A stretch of DNA of 10,631 nucleotides, taken from assembly GCA_003650585.1 (NCBI GenBank), contig QMQS01000029.1, forward strand, positions 1 to 10,631, in the 5' to 3' direction. The translations under genes were made by a program, and so were the position numbers. Below the pieces are notes generated by a model. That model was not told the DNA's origin and did not search any database. It was given only the letters and a program-made list of their open reading frames with translations. The DNA is from Candidatus Woesearchaeota archaeon (lineage in GTDB: Archaea; Nanobdellota; Nanobdellia; Woesearchaeales; B29-G15). Below are positions 1-5,132 of the stretch, piece by piece. Position 1 is the first letter of the stretch. Every line of letters begins with the position of its first letter.

Positions 1-8
1 TATTAATA

Positions 9-542
9 GTGGTCTATGCTGTGCCAAAGTTGACAGTAAAATCCGACCCCACCCCAAAAAGTGTACCTGGATTAGCCACAATCAGATCGGTTTTCCAATT
101 GAACACAGACTTCAACCAAACCCTTGCTTATAAGCAAATTGACTCTGCAGTCCAAATTGACAATCCCAAGATAAAAGCAATTGCGAATTATATTGCCACA
201 GAGAGTTGCAAAACTGGGGGCAGAATTTGTTATGCTAAAGCACTCTACAACTTTGTGCGAGACAACATCGAGTATCTTAATGACCCATTGCGTGTAGAGT
301 TCATCCAGGTGCCTGAGCTTACCCTCGCCACTGGTGGTGGTGATTGTGATGATGGAGCGGTGTTGCTCGCTTCCCTACTGGGTTCAATTGGGATTAGAAC
401 CGAGTTTGTGTACAAACCAAACCATGTATTGCTGAGAGCTTGGTTACCAGAGGCGCTCAAGAGATATAAAAAGCAAGACAACTGGGTTTACCTCGATTGG
501 ACTTGTAATGAGTGTGAGTTCGGTGTTGTACCACCCTCCTAA
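9..542 (+). CDS. Transglutaminase-like (papain-fold) domain protein, probably 5'-partial
   Basis: The protein ends with a transglutaminase-like core. A helix containing YNFVRDNIEY is followed by GGGDCDDGAVLLASLL with the presumed catalytic Cys113, then His139 in KPNHVLLRAWL and Asp163 in YLDWTC, in the usual Cys-His-Asp order. Microbial members of this superfamily are often peptidases or amide hydrolases rather than true crosslinking transglutaminases, so the substrate is unknown. The first 60 residues match nothing I recognise. The GTG at 9 is only the first possible start inside the window. The frame stays open to the left edge (codons TTA and ATA precede it), so the true start, and perhaps a signal or membrane segment, may lie upstream. 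The stop is TAA at 540-542, with the promoter of the next gene right behind it. The domain call is firm; the function and the 5' end are not. Confidence 0.8.
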   Translation: MVYAVPKLTVKSDPTPKSVPGLATIRSVFQLNTDFNQTLAYKQIDSAVQIDNPKIKAIANYIATESCKTGGRICYAKALYNFVRDNIEYLNDPLRVEFIQVPELTLATGGGDCDDGAVLLASLLGSIGIRTEFVYKPNHVLLRAWLPEALKRYKKQDNWVYLDWTCNECEFGVVPPS

Positions 543-554
543 TATGGGGCAAGA

Positions 555-564
555 TTTTTAAATA
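555..564 (+). promoter_or_regulatory. Archaeal box A (TATA) promoter of the MscS-like gene
   Basis: TTTTTAAATA lies in the 27-nt gap after the transglutaminase gene. Its centre is about 26 nt upstream of the ATG at 585 but only about 10 nt upstream of the ATG at 570. Archaeal transcription normally starts about 25 nt after the box A centre, so the mRNA should begin near 585 and be leaderless. The second ATG is then the likely real start. Confidence 0.6.
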
Positions 565-569
565 GGGTA

Positions 570-1139
570 ATGTGCACTAAGCAAATGACACTCTTCAACG
601 CTATGGTTGGGGCATTGAACTCAGTAATGTCTCCCACTGTGGTAAACTACATCGCGGCATTGGTAATACTCTTCACTGGGTTTATCACAGCCAGACTAGT
701 GGGTGTATTGAGTAAGAGGCTTTTGAGAGAGGTCAATCTTAACCAGATCATCACAAAATCCATTGGGTTAAGACTTTCTGCAGAGGAGATACTATCAAGC
801 CTAATAATCTATTTCATTTATTTTATCACTGTGGTTATGGCACTCAACCAGATAGGAGCCACCTCAAAACTACTTCACGGGGTTACACTCACAATTATAA
901 TCATAGTGTGCATATCAATCTTTATTGCTTTAAAGGACTTTGTACCCAACATAATAGCAGGTGTTTACTTGTTGCATCTAGCCCACTACAAGCCAGGAGA
1001 CCAGATAGAGTTTGACAATGTGAAAGCCAAGGTAATCGAGGTGGATTTGCTTGAAACACGACTACAGACACCTGACAAGGATTTTCTAGTTGTACCTAAC
1101 TCAACAATGCTCAAAAAGGTGCTCAGGGTTAGAAGATAA
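570..1139 (+). CDS. Small MscS-family mechanosensitive ion channel
   Basis: This is a 189-residue membrane protein with three hydrophobic helices at about residues 23-45, 73-93 and 103-122, followed by a small beta domain. The pore-lining helix region (SIFIALKDFVPNIIAGVYLL) and the beta domain (KPGDQIEF, a VKAKVIEVDLLETRL strand pair, and VVPNS) match the MscS core. Family members open under membrane tension and release solutes during osmotic downshock. The long C-terminal cytoplasmic vestibule of E. coli MscS (286 aa) is missing: the protein ends soon after the PNS motif. Two starts are possible, ATG 570 and ATG 585. The box A position favours 585 (184 aa, beginning MTLFNAM) on a leaderless mRNA. 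The gene abuts the oppositely oriented UPF0147 gene with no intervening base. Gating and ion selectivity cannot be read from the sequence. Confidence 0.85.
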   Translation: MCTKQMTLFNAMVGALNSVMSPTVVNYIAALVILFTGFITARLVGVLSKRLLREVNLNQIITKSIGLRLSAEEILSSLIIYFIYFITVVMALNQIGATSKLLHGVTLTIIIIVCISIFIALKDFVPNIIAGVYLLHLAHYKPGDQIEFDNVKAKVIEVDLLETRLQTPDKDFLVVPNSTMLKKVLRVRR

Positions 1140-1388
1140 TTATATGCTCTCAAGGAGTGAGCATATGTTCAGCAGTTTTGTCCTAATAAAGGGTTGAAGG
1201 TTTGTATCCTCTATGATTTCATCTATTATTTGAAGTGCTTTATCTACCTTAATATATAGATCCTCTTCATCGTTTTGGAATATCTCTTCCATGTGTTCCA
1301 AGCGCGCAATCACATTCCTTGGGATTGCACGGTCCTCCTTTAGTTCGGAAATAATCTGATGAATTGCATCAAGAGCAGTTTCTGCCAT
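1140..1388 (-). CDS. UPF0147 family protein
   Basis: This 82-residue acidic, all-helical protein resembles archaeal UPF0147. It has an IPRNV segment near residue 22, a central KVDKALQIIDEI helix, and a C-terminal RTKLLNICSLLES helix. The family is restricted to archaea and small, and I know of no established function. A GTG at 1397 would add three residues. The ATG at 1388 is better because it lies about 6 nt after a GGAGTG Shine-Dalgarno-like stretch and 5 nt after the prefoldin stop, whereas the GTG overlaps that stop. It is the last gene of the eL43-rpoP-pcc1-prefoldin operon, so it is co-transcribed with translation and folding genes. Its stop codon touches the stop of the convergent MscS-like gene. 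Confidence 0.85.
   Translation of the reverse strand: MAETALDAIHQIISELKEDRAIPRNVIARLEHMEEIFQNDEEDLYIKVDKALQIIDEIIEDTNLQPFIRTKLLNICSLLESI
1142..1166. repeat. Perfect 8-bp inverted repeat (hairpin) at a convergent gene junction
   Basis: ATATGCTC at 1142-1149 is the exact reverse complement of GAGCATAT at 1159-1166, with a 9-nt loop between. It lies inside the last codons of the UPF0147 gene and just past the stop of the MscS-like gene, so either transcript could fold it. No T-run follows on either strand, so it is not a textbook terminator. It could mark a 3' end or stabilise one, or be chance. Confidence 0.35.
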
Positions 1389-1393
1389 CTTAA

Positions 1394-1735
1394 TCACTCC
1401 TTCCGTCCAATTTGCTTGAGTACCTCTTTCTGTATTGCCTCTGCCACTTGCTTCAATTGCTCCTGCTGTTTCTCTATGGACTTAATCCTAAGTTCGACCT
1501 TTTTCTTCTTCTCTTTAAGCTCCTCCTGCAGTTTATCCCTACTGGCAGAGACCATGACATTACCTATAATCTTATACGCCTCTCCAGAGTTCTTATCTCC
1601 CAAGGCATTGAGTGCTGAATCAATCTCAGAAATCTGGGCATCAAGCCTTTGGCGCTGCAGATTAAGGGCTTGTATCTTGTGCTCATACTCTTGCAATTTC
1701 TTAATCTTTTCCTGTGTGTTTTGAGATAGTTCCAT
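1394..1735 (-). CDS. pfdB: Prefoldin beta subunit
   Basis: This 113-residue protein is almost entirely coiled coil, with two long charged helices (about residues 3-40 and 65-108). Between them is the short beta-hairpin segment AYKIIGNVMVSA, the family signature. Archaeal prefoldin is a hexamer of two alpha and four beta subunits that captures unfolded proteins between its coiled-coil tentacles and passes them to the thermosome. The length matches the usual beta subunit of about 115-120 aa. A TTG at 1759 would add eight residues; I prefer ATG 1735, giving MELSQNTQEKI, a typical beginning, with a GAGGT stretch about 11 nt upstream. That start overlaps the 3' end of pcc1 by 35 nt in another frame, suggesting coupled translation. 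The alpha subunit is not in this window. Confidence 0.93.
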   Translation of the reverse strand: MELSQNTQEKIKKLQEYEHKIQALNLQRQRLDAQISEIDSALNALGDKNSGEAYKIIGNVMVSASRDKLQEELKEKKKKVELRIKSIEKQQEQLKQVAEAIQKEVLKQIGRKE

Positions 1736-1964
1736 TTTTTTTAATAACCTCTGTAGCAATCTCCCAAACTCTTAGGAGTTTTGTAATGGAGTTGAGGGAA
1801 GCTCTAAGTGCGACTGCGTCCCTCGCAGCCACCTTCAGTACCACACTACCTGTGTGTGCTTCCACGACAAGCTTGGAGCGGGGGTTTGAGTATTGTTCCA
1901 ATCGAAGTAGGGGATAAAGCTCTTCTGAGTTGCACCCCACCTGAATCTCACAGGTGTAACTCAT
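1701..1964 (-). CDS. pcc1: KEOPS complex subunit Pcc1
   Basis: The 87-residue protein has the Pcc1 alpha/beta pattern: a first strand (YTCEIQVG), paired strands KLVVEAHTG and SVVLKVAARDA, and the signature helix DAVALRASLNSITKLLRV. Pcc1 is the dimerisation subunit of KEOPS, which with Kae1, Bud32 and Cgi121 makes the N6-threonylcarbamoyl-adenosine (t6A) of ANN-decoding tRNAs. Its start overlaps the rpoP stop in an ATGA, which implies translational coupling. Its last 12 residues, beyond the final helix, are encoded in the overlap with the prefoldin beta gene. Pcc1 beside rpoP, eL43 and prefoldin beta is a recurrent archaeal arrangement. The other KEOPS genes are not here. Confidence 0.88.
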   Translation of the reverse strand: MSYTCEIQVGCNSEELYPLLRLEQYSNPRSKLVVEAHTGSVVLKVAARDAVALRASLNSITKLLRVWEIATEVIKKNGTISKHTGKD

Positions 1965-2098
1965 CGTGCCTTAACATGGGTCACCCTTTCCCTCGCTTTG
2001 TAAATAATCTTACTTCCGCAATAGGGGCACCTAATTCTTTTACGAACATATTCAATTGAAACCTCTTCGTTACAGTTGAAGCATTTGTATCTTACCAT
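1961..2098 (-). CDS. rpoP: DNA-directed RNA polymerase subunit P (Rpb12-like)
   Basis: Translating this strand between the eL43 and pcc1 genes gives 45 residues starting MVRYKCFNC and ending RVTHVKAR. It has one zinc site, CxxC at residues 6-9 and CPYC at 24-27, and the strongly conserved basic VKAR tail of archaeal RpoP/eukaryotic Rpb12. The subunit binds zinc and helps assemble the Rpo3/Rpo10/Rpo11 platform of RNA polymerase. The length is typical. The start is ATG at 2098, 2 nt after the eL43 stop, and the TGA at 1963-1961 overlaps the pcc1 ATG in an ATGA. The gene is short enough to be lost by length cut-offs, but sequence and context both support it. Confidence 0.93.
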   Translation of the reverse strand: MVRYKCFNCNEEVSIEYVRKRIRCPYCGSKIIYKARERVTHVKAR

Positions 2099-2100
2099 TT

Positions 2101-2400
2101 TCACGCTGCCTCTTGAGCTGCCTGATTACTTTCTGCTTTAACCTCTTTGCTCTCTTGTTCTTCTTCGCTTGGCTTCTCAATAACCTTTGGCTTTTTCACT
2201 ATAGTATATGCCTTGCCAGTAAACTTCCTTTTACACTTTTTGCAATACCATATGCCTACGGCAAGCCATTTTACTGCCTTGTATCCGCAGAAAGGGCATT
2301 CTTTCTCTGCTTTCTTCATTGCTTCTATCTTAGATAGTCTCTTTTTCACCCGGAGCCCATACCTGGGTCCAAACCTCCTAACAGCCCCCTCGTGTTTCAT
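2101..2400 (-). CDS. rpl37ae: Large ribosomal subunit protein eL43 (L37Ae)
   Basis: Residues 8-66 are a typical archaeal eL43. A basic N-terminus contains RRFGPRYGLRVKKRL, followed by a zinc ribbon with Cys35, Cys38, Cys53 and Cys56 (CPFCG and CKKC) and the GIWYCKKCKRKFTGKAYT block. The protein binds 23S rRNA in the large subunit. Archaeal homologues usually end soon after the GxAYT motif. Here about 33 more residues follow, rich in Glu, Lys, Ser, Gln and Ala and ending QEAA, which look disordered. The ATG at 2400 follows a perfect GGAGGT ribosome-binding site with 8-nt spacing, and a box A lies at about 2438-2444. This is the first gene of the minus-strand operon. Confidence 0.94.
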   Translation of the reverse strand: MKHEGAVRRFGPRYGLRVKKRLSKIEAMKKAEKECPFCGYKAVKWLAVGIWYCKKCKRKFTGKAYTIVKKPKVIEKPSEEEQESKEVKAESNQAAQEAA

Positions 2401-2408
2401 TCACACAT

Positions 2409-2414
2409 ACCTCC
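2409..2414 (-). promoter_or_regulatory. Shine-Dalgarno site of eL43
   Basis: The minus strand reads GGAGGT, 8 nt before the ATG at 2400. It is the clearest Shine-Dalgarno site in the window. Transcription predicted from the box A upstream would begin near 2415, so the site would sit at the very 5' end of a short leader. Confidence 0.65.
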
Positions 2415-2437
2415 ACAAACCTCAATTTTGTCAATCC

Positions 2438-2444
2438 TTAAAAA
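2438..2444 (-). promoter_or_regulatory. Box A of the eL43 operon, also a T-run behind tRNA-Pro
   Basis: The minus strand reads GATTTTTAAGG here. TTTTTAA is centred about 26 nt before the expected transcription start near 2415. The same T5 tract begins 8 nt past the 3' end of tRNA-Pro, where it could stop the tRNA transcript, so one AT tract may serve as tRNA terminator and operon promoter. Confidence 0.5.
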
Positions 2445-2452
2445 TCTTTCTA

Positions 2453-2526
2453 TGGGGCTGCCCGGATTTGAACCGGGGTCGACTGGTCCCAAACCAGTAA
2501 GGCTAGCCAAGCTACCCCACAGCCCC
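2453..2526 (-). tRNA. tRNA-Pro: tRNA-Pro (anticodon UGG)
   Basis: The minus strand folds into a full 74-nt cloverleaf. The acceptor pairs GGGGCTG with CAGCCCC and has discriminator A. The D-arm contains the GG of its loop. The anticodon stem pairs ACTGG with CCAGT around the loop TTTGGGA, giving anticodon TGG, which reads CCA and probably other proline codons. The T-arm is CCCGG, loop TTCAAAT, CCGGG, and the variable loop is 4 nt. There is no intron, and CCA is not encoded (ATAG follows the discriminator), so CCA must be added after transcription. A box A (CTTTAAAAAC on this strand) lies at 2551-2560, about 26-30 nt upstream of the mature 5' end, so the tRNA has its own promoter ahead of the eL43 operon. 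Confidence 0.95.
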
Positions 2527-2550
2527 GCATCCTTGATGGAATTTCGTACA

Positions 2551-2560
2551 GTTTTTAAAG
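2551..2560 (-). promoter_or_regulatory. Box A promoter of tRNA-Pro
   Basis: CTTTAAAAAC on the minus strand is centred about 30 nt before the tRNA 5' end, so transcription would begin a few bases upstream of the mature tRNA. It sits in the 89-bp gap shared with the divergent antiporter gene. Confidence 0.55.
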
Positions 2561-2584
2561 GTTTTGGGCGCACTCACCACAAGA

Positions 2585-2592
2585 TTTATTAA
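2585..2592 (+). promoter_or_regulatory. Box A promoter of the antiporter gene
   Basis: TTTATTAA is centred about 27 nt upstream of the ATG at 2616. There is no Shine-Dalgarno sequence in between, so a leaderless or nearly leaderless mRNA is expected. Confidence 0.5.
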
Positions 2593-2615
2593 CCAAGCAT
2601 ATGAGTTAGTTTGCC

Positions 2616-3590
2616 ATGATAACCCCGCTAGTGATTCATATCCTACTTGGTGTAATTGCACTCGCTGGGTTGCTACTCGGAGCTGAACTGGTAATAAGGG
2701 GTGCAAAGAATATAGCCTTGAGACTCGGGCTCTCGGAATTCTTTGTGGGTTTAACCCTGCTCTCTATTCTAACCTCTCTCCCAGAGATTACAGAACATGT
2801 TGTGGCAAGCATTGACATACTTAAGGGGATTGGGCCACCTGCAACACTTGCAGGTGTGGCTATTGGTACAAATGTGGGCTCAAACATAATCCAAATAACC
2901 CTAATCACAGGTGTTGTAGGGCTGTTTGGGCTACTCATCTGCAACAAGAGGTTTCTCAAGATAGACTATGTTTTCATGCTATTTGCCATTATGCTACTTT
3001 GGGGATTTGCCTACACAGGCATGTACATCAGCAGGGTTGAAGGTGTAACCCTTTTCTTACTATACATGGGGTACCTCTTTTACCAAAACAGACATGAAAA
3101 GATCATCGAAAAGTTCAGTCTAAGATCAAAGAAGAAGGGTTTGCTCAAAGAGTGTTTGCTTGTGGCTGTGGGGTTTGTAATGCTTGTTTACGGAGCAAAT
3201 CATATCCTAAAGCAAGCTGTCTTCTTTTCTGAAACATACAACGTGTCTGGCTCGCTCATTGGAACCTTAATTGTGGGTGTTGCAACAGCCCTCCCCGAAT
3301 TAACCACCTCACTCACAGCAGTAATCAAAAAATCTGCTGGGCTTTCACTTGGCACACTTGTCGGCAGTAATATCACAAACCCTTTAATGGCTTTGGGCTT
3401 GGGGGCAGCCATTTCTGGATATCCCATCGGTAATGCCTTAGTTTGGTTCGATATACCCTTCTGGTTTGGCATTAGTCTTCTAGGGTTCTTCCTCTTTTGG
3501 AAAGGGAAGTATCTTAGCAAGCCCCAAGCAATCACCCTTATAATTGGCTATTTGGTGTATTTATCCCTTAGATTAAGACTGTTTTTGTAA
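2616..3590 (+). CDS. CaCA-family sodium/calcium exchanger-like antiporter
   Basis: This 324-residue membrane protein has about ten hydrophobic segments and the two inverted alpha repeats of the Ca2+/cation antiporter superfamily. Alpha-1 spans about residues 41-100, with LTSLPE (Glu57) and GTNVGSNI (86-91). Alpha-2 spans about 212-265, with ATALPE (Glu228) and GTLVGSNITNP. The glutamates of the two LPE motifs are the family's main cation ligands, as in the methanogen exchanger NCX_Mj of about 300 aa. Residues 158-176, rich in Lys and Arg, form the central cytoplasmic loop between the halves. Alpha-1 departs from the usual GTSLPE (ILTSLPE) and has GSNIIQ in place of GSNIFN, so the transported ions and the coupling ion are uncertain. 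It probably exports Ca2+ against Na+ or H+. The start is ATG 2616; an ATG at 2600 stops after two codons. The gene ends 3 nt from the stop of the convergent methyltransferase. Confidence 0.9.
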   Translation: MITPLVIHILLGVIALAGLLLGAELVIRGAKNIALRLGLSEFFVGLTLLSILTSLPEITEHVVASIDILKGIGPPATLAGVAIGTNVGSNIIQITLITGVVGLFGLLICNKRFLKIDYVFMLFAIMLLWGFAYTGMYISRVEGVTLFLLYMGYLFYQNRHEKIIEKFSLRSKKKGLLKECLLVAVGFVMLVYGANHILKQAVFFSETYNVSGSLIGTLIVGVATALPELTTSLTAVIKKSAGLSLGTLVGSNITNPLMALGLGAAISGYPIGNALVWFDIPFWFGISLLGFFLFWKGKYLSKPQAITLIIGYLVYLSLRLRLFL

Positions 3591-3593
3591 TCG

Positions 3594-4523
3594 CTATTTA
3601 GTTTTCAATATCTTCGCAATGAAAAATCCTTCGGTATCGTTGTCTTGGGGCCATATCCTCAAGCAATTCTCTATTGCTTTGCTATAGCACTTACCCTCAA
3701 ACTCTAATATCGGAGGAGAACGCTTAATATTCAATTCAATCGGTAAAAGTTTAGCAGAAGCAAATTTTTTCAGTAGATAATCCACCACTTCTTCGTTCTC
3801 TTCGGGCTCAAGAGAACAGGTGGAGTAAACCAACACCCCTCCTGGCTTCAGTAGCTTGTAAGCGGTTGCTATCAAACCCCTTTGAATTCCAGCGAGGTGT
3901 TTGATGCTCTTGGGGTTCCAAGAGATAAGTGTCTTTAATGATTTCCGGATTGCACCTGTACCAGAACAGGGAGCATCAAGCAGCACCCTGTCAAACCCAC
4001 TAAGCCTTATTCTCTGGGCTCGCATAAGAGTTACCACGGCAATTGCTACCCCACACCTCTGTAAGTTTATTCCTAATGGTGCCAATCTCCTTCCTTTGTA
4101 ATCATTTGCTACCAGCAACCCTTGATTTTGCATCATCTGGGCCAATTGGGTTGCCTTTGAACCAGGAGCAGCACACATATCCAAAACTAGCTCACCTGGT
4201 TGAGGTTGTAGCACCACGGGTGGTATCATGGAAGCAGCCTCTTGAACATAGTAATAACCAAGCTGGTACTCAGGAGTGTTGCCTATATCTTTCCTTTCAC
4301 CCTTTTTGTGCTCTACCCAAAAGCCCTCACTGCACCAGGGTATTTGGGTAAGCACCCAGTCTCTCTCTAATCTTCGCTTACATTCTGCAATAGAAATCTT
4401 GAGTGTGTTTACTCTAATGCTGCGTCTTAACTCCCTACTGTTGTATTCCATAAACACCCTGTAACCTTGCTCCCCTATGAGCTTTACATACCTCTCCCTA
4501 AACCCTGGTTTGACCTCAAGCAT
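3594..4523 (-). CDS. NOL1/NOP2/Sun-family RNA (cytosine-5) methyltransferase
   Basis: This 309-residue SAM-dependent enzyme makes 5-methylcytosine in tRNA or rRNA. An N-terminal domain with RRSIRVNTLK (33-42) is followed by a Rossmann fold with VLDMCAAPGSKATQLA (113-128). The two family cysteines are Cys186 in DAPCSGTG and Cys236 in YSTCSLEPEENE; one attacks C6 and the other releases the product. No PUA domain is present. The size and the GFFIAKI ending resemble archaeal aTrm4-type tRNA methylases, but the RNA target cannot be read from sequence. Where many relatives have Asp-Gly or Asp-Ala before the DAPC strand, this protein has LMRAQRIRL. The frame is open back to 4922, but that extension runs through the promoter into the divergent gene and lacks homology. 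ATG 4523 gives a typical beginning (MLEVKPGFRERY); ATG 4544 is the alternative. Confidence 0.9.
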   Translation of the reverse strand: MLEVKPGFRERYVKLIGEQGYRVFMEYNSRELRRSIRVNTLKISIAECKRRLERDWVLTQIPWCSEGFWVEHKKGERKDIGNTPEYQLGYYYVQEAASMIPPVVLQPQPGELVLDMCAAPGSKATQLAQMMQNQGLLVANDYKGRRLAPLGINLQRCGVAIAVVTLMRAQRIRLSGFDRVLLDAPCSGTGAIRKSLKTLISWNPKSIKHLAGIQRGLIATAYKLLKPGGVLVYSTCSLEPEENEEVVDYLLKKFASAKLLPIELNIKRSPPILEFEGKCYSKAIENCLRIWPQDNDTEGFFIAKILKTK

Positions 4524-4545
4524 AGTAAATACTAGGGTGAACATA

Positions 4546-4590
4546 CTTATATTACTTTTTCGGTTAGCAAAAATATTATATATTAGTGTA
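4546..4590. promoter_or_regulatory. Divergent AT-rich promoter between methyltransferase and surface operon
   Basis: On the plus strand, AAATATTATATATTA at 4571-4585 is centred about 26 nt before position 4604. This gives a leader of about 13 nt, with a purine-rich AGAGG just before the ATG at 4617. On the minus strand there are two possible box A sequences. TATATAATATTT at 4570-4582 would suit the ATG at 4544. AGTAATATAAG near 4546-4556 would give a leaderless mRNA starting near the ATG at 4523. The overlapping plus- and minus-strand TATA elements imply that transcription in the two directions may compete. Confidence 0.5.
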
Positions 4591-4616
4591 AACAGATAAA
4601 GGAAAAAAGAGGCGAA

Positions 4617-5132
4617 ATGGCAAGGGGCTATTTTTTCACGTTGGACGCATTTCTTGCGATTGGAATAATACTTGTAGGGATGTTGGTCATTTATAGTTAT
4701 AACCCCTTCGCTCCGTCGCCAGAGCAGAGTTATGCTTATGCCCATGACACAATTAACCTGTTTACAGAAACGGCATTGGAAGACCTCAATGAACCCTACA
4801 TAGAGTGGCTGATTAATCAGGGGTATGTAACCAACAAGAAGAACACATTGATGGAACAAATTGGTGAATTCTATTTCAAAGCAAAGCTCACAGGGAACAC
4901 ACCAATAAACTACACAAAGCAACTTCAGAACATGCTAGAGTATCTCATAGATAGTCTCGTAGAAGAGGACTACGGAATTGGTTTCTATGTGAACGAGGAG
5001 CCAGTTTATATTAGGGGGGACTACACATCAGATGCATTACTCCTTATCTCTTCAAGCACACCTGCTGTTGGCATATACAACACCACCACACTCTGGGGTC
5101 CATATCAGATAGAGGTAAGAGTATGGAAATAA
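4617..5132 (+). CDS. Small exported protein with pilin-like (class III signal-like) N-terminus
   Basis: The protein has 171 residues. After MARG comes the hydrophobic stretch YFFTLDAFLAIGIILVGMLV, with a small charged head, an acidic residue at about the fifth position after the possible Gly4 cleavage point, and a helix, as in archaeal prepilin-like proteins processed by a PibD/FlaK-type peptidase. The rest is a mixed helical and beta domain with one repeated theme (YTKQLQNMLEYLIDSL) and a C-terminal beta part (YIRGDYTSDALLLISS). Two N-glycosylation sequons (NYT, NTT) are present. I do not recognise a family for the outer domain. The gene begins a three-gene cluster and overlaps the next gene by 10 nt. 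A role as a pilin-like or membrane-anchored surface subunit is inferred. The signal could instead be a plain N-terminal anchor, since Asp rather than Glu is found and no processing enzyme is encoded nearby. Confidence 0.75.
   Translation: MARGYFFTLDAFLAIGIILVGMLVIYSYNPFAPSPEQSYAYAHDTINLFTETALEDLNEPYIEWLINQGYVTNKKNTLMEQIGEFYFKAKLTGNTPINYTKQLQNMLEYLIDSLVEEDYGIGFYVNEEPVYIRGDYTSDALLLISSSTPAVGIYNTTTLWGPYQIEVRVWK
5111..5116 (+). promoter_or_regulatory. Internal Shine-Dalgarno site for the second surface gene
   Basis: AGAGGT lies inside the end of the upstream gene, 6 nt before the ATG at 5123. It supports this start and coupled or reinitiated translation across the 10-nt overlap. Confidence 0.55.

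Noticed and set aside
1359..1724. A 121-residue open frame (+) antisense to the prefoldin beta gene
   Set aside because: Its Cys/Ser/Leu/Phe-rich translation is the reverse of Lys/Glu/Gln-rich coiled-coil codons, while the minus-strand frame is a clear prefoldin beta.
2147..2500. A 117-residue open frame (+) over eL43 and tRNA-Pro
   Set aside because: It is a shadow of eL43 that continues through a tRNA gene. It has no homology I recognise and no promoter.
3581..3600. T-run near the convergent stops as a terminator
   Set aside because: The T5 stretch lies inside the last codons of the antiporter gene. It is short and has no matching element on the other strand, so I did not annotate it as a terminator.
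4524..4922. N-terminal extension of the methyltransferase frame back to 4922
   Set aside because: It would pass through the divergent promoter and over 300 nt of the opposite-strand surface gene. The added residues match no family, and ATG 4523 gives a typical family start.
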